A stretch of DNA of 6,661 nucleotides from Clostridia bacterium (lineage in GTDB: Bacteria; Bacillota; Clostridia; Oscillospirales; CAG-272): NCBI GenBank assembly GCA_017379815.1, contig JAFNVK010000181.1:1-6661 (forward strand), in the 5' to 3' direction. This document shows, in pieces, positions 1-6,094 of the stretch. The position numbers were made by a program, and so were the translations under genes. The notes beneath the pieces were generated by a model. The model saw only the letters and a program-made list of their open reading frames with translations, ran no database searches and had not been told where the DNA came from. Position 1 is the stretch's first letter. Every line of letters starts with the position of its first letter.

Positions 1-2786
1 CGGATCGTGGAGATCTCAGCCTTGGCGGCCGTATTCTGCTTGCCTGTGGACGTTTCATCAGCAACACCGGCAAGAGTATAGATCATCTCGCGTACAGCCT
101 CGGTCGTGAAGGCAGTGATGTCGGGTGCTCTTCCGCCCGTAGCCAGCAGGAGCTGCAGATCGGCAACCACTGCTTTCAGCTCACTGTAACTCTGGCAACT
201 ATTCAGAAGCTCGGTAACCGCCTCGTTCAGGCGAGCCATATACTTGACCAGCTCAACGTGAAGATCTCCGTACACGCGGTAATCGGGATCCTCTGCAGCG
301 GTCGTCTCGACGGCATTCTCCTTGACTCCGTTGACCGAGAACTGATAGGAAACGGCAGTTGCGTCATCCACGGTTACGCGCACATAAGCCAGCTCGTACT
401 GATCGGCGGGATCCTCTGCGATATACTGATCGTCCTCGCGAACCTGTACGTTAATGATCAATCTGCCATCCTCGTAGAACGGAACGATGCTCATCTCACT
501 CAGGATCGAGACGTTACGCAGGAAGGCGAAGGTGTAGGTGGTCTTGCCATCCTTGGAGGTCTGATTCGTCAGTGCATAGTTGACGCGCTCGGTGGATTCC
601 ATGACCCAGTTATACAGGATCTTATTGTTGAGGATCATGGGACGGGTAAGGTTGGCGTGCAGCTCAAGATCGTAGACGTCGTTGGAATAAAGATCCACGT
701 CGATCGGACCGAAGCCGTCCTTGGTGTCCGTCTCGTAATTCTCAAACACAGCTCCCTCCACGGCGGTATCGCCGATCGCGCAGGAAAGCTTCAGCTCAAA
801 GGTTCTTCTGGTCTGGATGGTCACAATGGAGAGATCGTAAGCCGCGCTCTCGTATGCGGGATCCTGATTGTACTTGAAGGTCAGGTTTGCGCCGACCAGC
901 TTGGTTTCGCCGGTGGGAACGCCCTGCTTATCCAGAACGTCCTCGGTGATGGTCTCGCCTGCCTCAACCGTGAAGGCTGCGTTAGCGGTGCCCATGTTGT
1001 TATAAACGTAATAGGTATAGAAGCGGTTAGCCGTGCTGGGCGCCTCAACGGTACGAAGAACGTAGACGTTCTTGCCTGCCGCATCGCATCTCTCGATCCA
1101 GCTCTTGAGGATCTCGCTGGAGGAAAGCACCTCCTTGGAGTATCCGGAGGAGTAGCTGAGGTTGTATCCGAGAAGCGTGCTGATCGAAACAGACTTTTCA
1201 TCCTCCATCGCATCCATGGCGGCCTCCTTGAGGTTGAAGCCGAGCATCGGATCAACAAGAGAGCTTCTGTTCTGCTCCTTGCCGCTCTCCCAGATACCGG
1301 GAGCCATCTCGGTCTCGGGATAAGCGATAAAGATGTTTCCGGTCTTGTAGATATCCATCTGATACAGCTCGTTGCCACTGCGGTCGGTGCGACGCTTGAC
1401 TACGGTATTGCCCTCGGCATTCTTGACCAGATCGTAGTGCTCACCCTCTACGCCGTACTGCAGCAGATTGCGGAAATCGCTGTTGGTGTTGAGGTAGGTG
1501 ATGATCTCCATGCTGCGGGAAACGTCTCTGGAGTAGGCGCAAACGCCGAACATATTGCCAAAGATGTCCTCGGAGGAAGCGGTGGGATACTCAACCACGA
1601 TGGAGTAATACTCCTCGCCGTCATAAGTAACGTAAGGATAATTGAGCGCGTTGCCCTGCGCGTCCACGGTGTGCTTGGTAAGGGTTGTGGCGTCGCCGCT
1701 GACAAAGCGGATGGCGGCATCCTTGCCCTCGGCATCGGCGTCTCCGTAGAAGCTGGAGAAGCGCAGGTCGGTAGAGCTTTCGCTCACCATGCCATAGCGG
1801 AACTGATTCAGCTTCAGATAGTTCTCAAGGAAGGTATCGTTATCAAACAGGCTGCCGTAGCCCAGCATCACGCTGCCGCGGGTCAGCTCTTCCTCGCTCG
1901 TGTAAGCATGGCCGAAGATCGAGAAGCTGTTGAGCTCCTGCATCGTGTAGCTCTCGGGATCCACGTTCCAGTAGTAAGCCAGCAGATCCAGGCACTCCTC
2001 ATAGGAGGCGTCGATCGGAACGACCTTGCTCGGGTCCTCAAAGAAGGAGATCAGCGTGAGGTAGTTATAAACGTACTCGTTGAACAGTCCGTTCATCTTG
2101 CCCTGCTTGAAGTAGCCCTGCTGGGAGTACTTATCCATCAGCTCCTTGTTCAGAAGCATATACTTGTACTCGCCAATGATGTTGTTGTTGGGGATCGCGT
2201 AAACCGCTCCGTCCTTTTCGACGGCGGAAAGAAGCGTGGTGGAGATATATTCCTTGATCTTCTTTGCGGAGTTGGTCAGCTCGGACTCCAGGTCTGCAAG
2301 CCAGCCGTTTTCCACAAAGTCGAGGTACATATCCTCGCCGGCGATGTAGATGATGTCAACCTGATGGGGACGGGTCTCGGGGTAAGCATCCTGCTTGATG
2401 CCGGCCTCGTTGGTCTCCACCTCCTGAACCGCATCGGTCTGGGGCTCGGTCTCGTCGTCGGTCTCGGCCTCCTCCTGCTTAACGCCTGCTGCATAAGCCT
2501 CGATCTCCTGTCTCAGGGTCTGCTCATAGACCTCCTCGGTCAGGAAGGTGATCTCCAGCTCAGTCTTGCACTTTGCACGGGTAAGCGTGTTGATCTTTGC
2601 ATTGACGGCGGCTGCCACGGCGGGATCAACCTCCTCCTCGCAAACGACCCACATCGTCAGAGTCATGGCGTTTGCGGTAGTGGAAGCGGGCTTGCCCTCC
2701 GTTTCCTCATCCGACGAGCACGCGGTCAACACCGGCAACAGAAGCATCGCCAAGCTCATCAACAGACAAAGCAATCTCTTTTTCAT
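1..2786 (-). CDS. Large extracellular solute-binding-protein-like lipoprotein, 3' end beyond window (partial)
   Basis: The frame is open from the ATG at 2786 to the left edge: 928 codons with no stop, so the C-terminus is missing. The protein starts MKKR, followed by a hydrophobic stretch (about residues 5-20) and the lipobox L20-T21-A22-C23, so it is predicted to be exported, cut before Cys23 and lipid-anchored on the outer face of the membrane. After a short Ser/Thr/acidic linker, a strand begins near residue 42 (LTMWV), as in family-1-type ABC solute-binding proteins. The segment VDIIYIAGEDMYLDF (about 143-157) followed by NGWLADLE, and later YAIPNNN, match the ligand-cleft pattern of such proteins. 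Residues about 103-138 are a Glu/Asp/Thr-rich insert. About 650-830 looks beta-rich, and about 835-910 looks helical; I recognise neither. Solute-binding proteins are usually 400-550 residues, so this one is much larger. No permease gene is visible, and the ligand is unknown. Codons favour CTG, AAG, GAG and ATC, and the promoter and ribosome site are strong, suggesting high expression. The lipoprotein call is firm; the transport role is an inference. Confidence 0.85.
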   Translation of the reverse strand, partial: MKKRLLCLLMSLAMLLLPVLTACSSDEETEGKPASTTANAMTLTMWVVCEEEVDPAVAAAVNAKINTLTRAKCKTELEITFLTEEVYEQTLRQEIEAYAAGVKQEEAETDDETEPQTDAVQEVETNEAGIKQDAYPETRPHQVDIIYIAGEDMYLDFVENGWLADLESELTNSAKKIKEYISTTLLSAVEKDGAVYAIPNNNIIGEYKYMLLNKELMDKYSQQGYFKQGKMNGLFNEYVYNYLTLISFFEDPSKVVPIDASYEECLDLLAYYWNVDPESYTMQELNSFSIFGHAYTSEEELTRGSVMLGYGSLFDNDTFLENYLKLNQFRYGMVSESSTDLRFSSFYGDADAEGKDAAIRFVSGDATTLTKHTVDAQGNALNYPYVTYDGEEYYSIVVEYPTASSEDIFGNMFGVCAYSRDVSRSMEIITYLNTNSDFRNLLQYGVEGEHYDLVKNAEGNTVVKRRTDRSGNELYQMDIYKTGNIFIAYPETEMAPGIWESGKEQNRSSLVDPMLGFNLKEAAMDAMEDEKSVSISTLLGYNLSYSSGYSKEVLSSSEILKSWIERCDAAGKNVYVLRTVEAPSTANRFYTYYVYNNMGTANAAFTVEAGETITEDVLDKQGVPTGETKLVGANLTFKYNQDPAYESAAYDLSIVTIQTRRTFELKLSCAIGDTAVEGAVFENYETDTKDGFGPIDVDLYSNDVYDLELHANLTRPMILNNKILYNWVMESTERVNYALTNQTSKDGKTTYTFAFLRNVSILSEMSIVPFYEDGRLIINVQVREDDQYIAEDPADQYELAYVRVTVDDATAVSYQFSVNGVKENAVETTAAEDPDYRVYGDLHVELVKYMARLNEAVTELLNSCQSYSELKAVVADLQLLLATGGRAPDITAFTTEAVREMIYTLAGVADETSTGKQNTAAKAEISTI

Positions 2787-2790
2787 GTTC

Positions 2791-2798
2791 TTTCCTCC
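2791..2798 (-). promoter_or_regulatory. Strong ribosome binding site of the large lipoprotein gene
   Basis: Read on the minus strand, GGAGGAAA lies just upstream of the ATG at 2786. GGAGG is separated from the start codon by 7 nt (AAAGAAC). This near-perfect Shine-Dalgarno match, together with the lipoprotein signal peptide that follows directly, fixes the start codon. It is the best ribosome site in the window, better than those of dnaG and rpoD. Confidence 0.85.
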
Positions 2799-2811
2799 AA
2801 GAGTGATTGCG

Positions 2812-2837
2812 ACCTACGCGCGCAAGCACGCGCGGGT
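2812..2837 (-). promoter_or_regulatory. GC-rich stem-loop in the 5' leader of the lipoprotein mRNA
   Basis: On the minus strand, 26 nt fold into a hairpin: ACC pairs with GGT at the base, followed by one C/A mismatch, a G-U pair, CGCG paired with CGCG, a U-G pair, a G-C closing pair and a CUUG tetraloop. It begins about 16-18 nt after the predicted transcription start and ends 14 nt before the GGAGG. No T-run follows, so it is not a normal intrinsic terminator, and it does not cover the ribosome site. A role in mRNA 5'-end stability or as a protein or RNA contact site is possible but unproven. The fold was done by eye. Confidence 0.5.
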
Positions 2838-2860
2838 ACGGGATAATATAATACTTATAC

Positions 2861-2889
2861 ATTCTACACCATTTTAGGGCGGATGTCAA
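2861..2889 (-). promoter_or_regulatory. Sigma-A-type promoter of the large lipoprotein gene
   Basis: Read on the minus strand, the -35 box is TTGACA (2889-2884, a perfect match). A 17-bp spacer separates it from the -10 box TAGAAT (2866-2861, 5 of 6 consensus). The start site should fall near 2853-2855, giving a leader of about 68 nt. An AT-rich run (about 2843-2860) follows the -10. The rpoD product encoded next door is the sigma factor expected to read it. The promoter makes the lipoprotein gene a separate transcription unit from the dgt-dnaG-rpoD operon. Confidence 0.85.
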
Positions 2890-2998
2890 GTGAATTTTTT
2901 GTGACCAAGCGATTTGATACGGGATCTGCCGGTCTTTCCTTCCGCTTGCCTTCCTCAACGCCCGTGATAGTGTACAGTTTTCGCCCTGCTTTTTTGTC

Positions 2999-3025
2999 AC
3001 AAGGTCAGTTTTTTCAGCACCTTGT
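2999..3025. repeat. Inverted repeat with 7-bp arms in the rpoD-lipoprotein intergenic region
   Basis: ACAAGGT at 2999-3005 is repeated inverted as ACCTTGT at 3019-3025, with a 13-nt middle (CAGTTTTTTCAGC on the plus strand). No T-run follows the arm on either strand, so a simple terminator reading fails. It lies about 110 bp upstream of the lipoprotein -35 box and 58 bp after the rpoD stop codon. It could be an operator, part of the rpoD 3' untranslated structure, or chance. Confidence 0.35.
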
Positions 3026-3030
3026 CCATG

Positions 3031-3056
3031 AAAAGCGGCGCTTTTTTGGCGCTTTC
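3031..3056 (-). terminator. Weak candidate transcription terminator after rpoD
   Basis: About 28 nt after the rpoD stop, the minus strand reads GAAAGCG, an A-rich middle, then CGCTTTTC. AAAGCG (3055-3050) pairs with CGCTTT (3037-3032). An alternative small hairpin pairs AAAAGC (3045-3040) with GCTTTT (3036-3031) around a GCC loop, and its mirror on the plus strand ends in six T. The only T-run on the minus strand is four bases and the stems are short, so termination would be inefficient. The position is right for the end of the operon, but read-through is possible. Confidence 0.35.
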
Positions 3057-3083
3057 AACCAAAAAATCATTCCTTTGAAAAAC

Positions 3084-4268
3084 TTACTCCATAAAGCCCT
3101 TGAGGTGTCTTGCACGGCTGGGATGGCGAAGCTTGCGGAGTGCCTTTGCCTCGATCTGGCGGATGCGCTCACGGGTAATGTCAAACTCCTTGCCCACCTC
3201 CTCGAGCGTGCGCGTTCTGCCGTCGTAAAGGCCGAAGCGAAGCTTGATGACGTGCTCCTCACGAGGCGTGAGAGTGTGAAGCTGACGCTCCAGCTCCTCG
3301 CGCAGGATGTTGGTCGAGGTCGCCTCTGCGGGAGAGGGGGTCTCATCGTCCGGAATGAAGTCGCCGAGGTGGCTATCCTCCTCCTCGCCGATCGGGGTCT
3401 CGAGGGAGACGGGATCCTGTGCGATCTTCATGATCTCGCGCACCTTGTCGGCGCTCATGCCCATCTTCTCACCGATCTCCTCGGCCGTCGCCTCGCGTCC
3501 GAGCTCCTGGAGCATCTGGCGGGAGTAGCGGGAGACCTTGTGAATGGTCTCGACCATATGCACGGGGATACGGATCGTGCGCGCCTGGTCGGCGATGGCA
3601 CGGGTGATGGCCTGACGGATCCACCAGGTCGCGTAGGTCGAGAACTTATAGCCCTTGGTGTAATCGAACTTATCCACGGCCTTCATCAAGCCCAGATTTC
3701 CCTCCTGGATCAGATCCAGGAAGAACATTCCGCGGCCGACGTAGCGCTTGGCAATGCTGACGACCAGACGGAGGTTGGCCTCGACCAACTCGGTCTTTGC
3801 CGTTTCATCGCCTGCCATCATACGCTCGGCAAGCTCCTTCTCCTTGTCGGTGGTCAGAAGCGGAACCTTACCGATCTCCTTGAGGTAGAGACGGACGGGG
3901 TCGTCGATGGAAAGTCCCTCCTGCTCGAGGATCTTCTCCATGTTTTCGCCCGCGCCGAACTTAGCGACCTCACTCTCGATCTTGTTGATCTCCTCGGTGG
4001 ACATTTCGGCCTCGAAGGCGATTCCGTTATCCTCCAGGGTCTCATAAAGCTTATCCAGACTTTCGGCGTCGAAGTCCATTTCCTCCATGGCCTCGTCCAG
4101 GTCGTCTGCCGAGAGCTTACCCTTCTTTCCCTTTTCGATCAGGGATTCCATATCCAGCTTCTTCTCGGGCTGGGGAGCAGCATCTGCACGCGCATCGCGC
4201 TCCGTCTCGGGCAGATCGGTCTCCCTGCCCTTTGCCAATTCTTCTTCCTTCAGATTGACGTCCTTCAT
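3084..4268 (-). CDS. rpoD: RNA polymerase primary sigma factor (SigA/RpoD)
   Basis: The 394-residue housekeeping sigma-70 factor directs core RNA polymerase to -35/-10 promoters. The length fits the short Gram-positive SigA type, which lacks the large non-conserved insert of proteobacterial RpoD. An acidic region 1.1 spans about residues 39-85 (LIEKGKKGKLSADDLDEAM). Region 1.2 begins at about 121 (DDPVRLYLKEIGKVPLLT). Regions 2.1-2.4 are highly conserved at about 160-235, with NLRLVVSIAKRY, DLIQEGNLGLMKAVDKFDY and the promoter-melting/-10 segment KGYKFSTYATWWIRQAI. Region 3 starts at about 236. Region 4 fills the C-terminus, with LTPREEHVIKLRFGL and the -35-binding helix-turn-helix around ITRERIRQIEAKALRKLRHP. 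The start overlaps the dnaG stop (ATGA). A modest AAAGG site sits 10 nt upstream inside dnaG, so translation is probably coupled. The stop is TAA. One small oddity is Phe182 in GRGMFFLDLI, where Leu is usual. The sequence is intact and the call is firm. Confidence 0.98.
   Translation of the reverse strand: MKDVNLKEEELAKGRETDLPETERDARADAAPQPEKKLDMESLIEKGKKGKLSADDLDEAMEEMDFDAESLDKLYETLEDNGIAFEAEMSTEEINKIESEVAKFGAGENMEKILEQEGLSIDDPVRLYLKEIGKVPLLTTDKEKELAERMMAGDETAKTELVEANLRLVVSIAKRYVGRGMFFLDLIQEGNLGLMKAVDKFDYTKGYKFSTYATWWIRQAITRAIADQARTIRIPVHMVETIHKVSRYSRQMLQELGREATAEEIGEKMGMSADKVREIMKIAQDPVSLETPIGEEEDSHLGDFIPDDETPSPAEATSTNILREELERQLHTLTPREEHVIKLRFGLYDGRTRTLEEVGKEFDITRERIRQIEAKALRKLRHPSRARHLKGFME
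4265..4268 (-). other. ATGA stop/start overlap joining dnaG and rpoD
   Basis: On the minus strand, the four bases ATGA contain both the rpoD start (ATG, 4268-4266) and the dnaG stop (TGA, 4267-4265). Such overlaps usually allow ribosomes ending one gene to restart on the next. Both flanking proteins have normal termini for their families, so the overlap is unlikely to be an annotation error. Confidence 0.9.
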
Positions 4269-6061
4269 TTATCTTCAACCTTTCCTTTATGTAATTTTGC
4301 TTTTTTCTCACGTAAATACGCCAGATGTGCGTTCAGATCCTCGCCCGATCTTGCCTTGCCCTCGGAGATCTCCGAAAGAACGCGGACGGCGGAGCGGAAG
4401 ACCTCGGGGCCGTTTTGCGAAAGCTGCTGACGTGCGATCTCCATACGCTCGATGCGGCCAAGCTCGTCCGGCTCAAAGTCCATGCCGAGCAGCTCGAAGC
4501 GAAAGCCCGAGGGGGACGCGTGCCGATCCATGACGGCGCGGAACACGCGGCGGTGGAAGGTGGTGACGAAATCCTCCTCCCGAAGCCTTACCTCCCCACG
4601 CTCAACGGCGGTGCGGTACTCCTCAAAGATGACGAGCAGACCGAGGACCGTCTCCTCTGCCGAAACGGCTCGGGGATCCGTGGAGGCCTCGGGATTGATG
4701 CGGTCGCCAAAGTTTTTGACGCTTGCCTGTGCCTCTCGACTCTCACGCGCGACCATCTCTCGCTTGTTTTTTCGGCGGATCTGCTCCACCGAATTTTTGA
4801 GCACATCAACGGGAAGCCCCAGCGCCTGAGAGGCATAGGCCAGATAGACCTCACGCTCCACGGGCGACCAATAGTCGGCGATCAGGGCACAGATCTCGCC
4901 CGACGCCTTGATCTTATCGCTGCCGAGTGAAAGATCGTAGCGCGCAAGCACGCGCTCGGTCTGGTATTCAAATCCGGTCTTGCTTTCCTCCAGGAGGCGG
5001 CGGAAGCGATCGGCACCGAATTTGCGAATAAACTCGTCCGGGTCCTTGGCGCCGTTCATCTTCAGCACGCGAACGTCCATGCCGACCTCGCCCAGAATGC
5101 GCATGGCCTTCTTGGCGGCGTTTTGTCCTGCCTCGTCCGCATCGTAGGAGATGATGACCTTCTTGGTATACTTCGAAAAAATACGGGCGTGCTCGGGCGT
5201 GATCGCCGTTCCGAGGGTTGCCACCGCCGAGGAAAAGCCTGCGGCGTGCATGGCAATGACGTCCATATATCCCTCGCACAGGATCATGCGCTCGGCGCAG
5301 TCGTTCTTGGCAAAGTTCAAAGCGAACAGATGTCGGCTCTTCTTAAAGGCGGGGGTGTCGGACGAGTTGAGGTACTTCGGCTTGGAATCGTCCATAACGC
5401 GTCCGCCAAAGGCGACCACGTTACCCGAGGGATCAATGATCGGGAAGATCACGCGGTTACGGAAATAATCGTACGCCCTGCCCGTTTTCTGACTTTTGCC
5501 GCAAAGGCAGGCCGCGATCAGCTCCTCGTCGGTATAGCCCCGACGGTGCATATGATCGGTAAGCATATTGAAGCTGTTTGGTGCAAAGCCAAGCCCGAAA
5601 TGCTTGACGGTGGCCTCGCTCATGCGGCGATCCTCACGGAAATAGCGCATTCCCTCGCGGCCGATATTCGGGTCAAAGAGGCAGGCGCGGAAGAAGCGCG
5701 CGGCCTCCAGGTTCATCTCCAGCACGCGCTTTCGGGAAACGCCGCGCTCAGCGGAGGGGTCCTCACTCTCACGCGGAAGCGGAATGCCCGCACGGTTGGC
5801 CAGATACTCCACCGCCTCGGGGAAATCCAGATTCTCGGCCTTCTGGACAAAGGTGATCACGCTTCCTCCCGCCTGACAGCCAAAGCAATAAAACAGCTTT
5901 TTGGACGGGGAGACCGAGAAGGAGGGGGTCTTCTCACTGTGGAAGGGGCAACAGCCCATCAGATTAGAGCCGCCGCGCTTTAGGGTAACGTACCGTCCGA
6001 TCAGCTCCTCGATGTCGGTACGGTCCACGACCTCCTGCACAAAGCTATCCGAAAATCTCAT
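4265..6061 (-). CDS. dnaG: DNA primase DnaG
   Basis: The 598-residue primase makes the short RNA primers that start leading- and Okazaki-strand synthesis and works with the replicative helicase at the fork. The length is normal for a bacterial primase. The N-terminal zinc-binding domain carries the CHC2 pattern C38-x2-H41 ... C59-x2-C62 (CPFH and CFGC). The catalytic core shows the basic segment FRNRVIFPI (200-208) and FGGR (218-221). The TOPRIM fold follows, with the acidic metal-binding motif EGYMD (263-267) and DAD (307-309) in ISYDADEAGQNAAKKA. The region after about 430 is poorly conserved and would be the helicase-interaction domain; EETVLGLLVI begins its recognisable part. The ATG at 6061 is chosen because the family's N-terminal pattern (FVQEVVDRTDIEELI) begins straight after it. 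The gene lies 33 nt after the dgt-like stop and overlaps rpoD by 4 nt, so all three are probably co-transcribed. No key residue is missing. The call is firm. Confidence 0.98.
   Translation of the reverse strand: MRFSDSFVQEVVDRTDIEELIGRYVTLKRGGSNLMGCCPFHSEKTPSFSVSPSKKLFYCFGCQAGGSVITFVQKAENLDFPEAVEYLANRAGIPLPRESEDPSAERGVSRKRVLEMNLEAARFFRACLFDPNIGREGMRYFREDRRMSEATVKHFGLGFAPNSFNMLTDHMHRRGYTDEELIAACLCGKSQKTGRAYDYFRNRVIFPIIDPSGNVVAFGGRVMDDSKPKYLNSSDTPAFKKSRHLFALNFAKNDCAERMILCEGYMDVIAMHAAGFSSAVATLGTAITPEHARIFSKYTKKVIISYDADEAGQNAAKKAMRILGEVGMDVRVLKMNGAKDPDEFIRKFGADRFRRLLEESKTGFEYQTERVLARYDLSLGSDKIKASGEICALIADYWSPVEREVYLAYASQALGLPVDVLKNSVEQIRRKNKREMVARESREAQASVKNFGDRINPEASTDPRAVSAEETVLGLLVIFEEYRTAVERGEVRLREEDFVTTFHRRVFRAVMDRHASPSGFRFELLGMDFEPDELGRIERMEIARQQLSQNGPEVFRSAVRVLSEISEGKARSGEDLNAHLAYLREKKAKLHKGKVEDK
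4279..4288 (-). promoter_or_regulatory. Ribosome binding site of rpoD inside the dnaG 3' end
   Basis: The minus-strand sequence AAAGGAAAGG holds two partial Shine-Dalgarno matches. The nearer AAAGG ends 10 nt before the rpoD ATG. It is weaker than the GGAGG of the lipoprotein gene, which fits dependence on translational coupling through the ATGA overlap. Confidence 0.55.
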
Positions 6062-6073
6062 CCTGCGGCAACG

Positions 6074-6080
6074 CTCCTTT
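6074..6080 (-). promoter_or_regulatory. Ribosome binding site of dnaG, widely spaced
   Basis: The minus-strand sequence AAAGGAG lies in the short gap after the dgt-like stop codon. Its distance to the ATG at 6061 is 12 nt, longer than the 6-9 nt usually preferred. No in-frame alternative start lies closer: the nearby TTG is out of frame. The long spacing could keep primase output low, which would suit a low-copy protein, but this is inference. Confidence 0.55.
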
Positions 6081-6094
6081 CCTTCTCTCCGCCG

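Noticed and set aside
2812..2837. The leader hairpin as an intrinsic terminator or attenuator
   Set aside because: No run of T follows the stem on the minus strand, and no competing antiterminator stem or leader peptide was visible.
258..2846. An 862-codon open frame on the plus strand
   Set aside because: It lies exactly opposite the lipoprotein gene, is rich in Leu/Val/Gly/Ile/His as expected from reading favoured minus-strand codons backwards, lacks any recognisable motif, and has no convincing ribosome site. The minus-strand reading has a signal peptide, lipobox, promoter and ribosome site.
2707..3000. A 97-codon minus-strand frame starting with GTG in the intergenic region
   Set aside because: It runs through the promoter and leader hairpin and into the lipoprotein gene in another frame. 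It has no ribosome site and a composition unlike the neighbouring genes.
2883..4430. A 515-codon open frame on the plus strand
   Set aside because: It is antisense to rpoD, whose protein is unmistakable. The plus-strand translation is Leu/Asp/His-rich with no domain, as in the other shadow frames here.
5123..5983. A 286-codon open frame on the plus strand
   Set aside because: It is antisense to the dnaG zinc and TOPRIM regions, which carry all expected catalytic residues on the minus strand.
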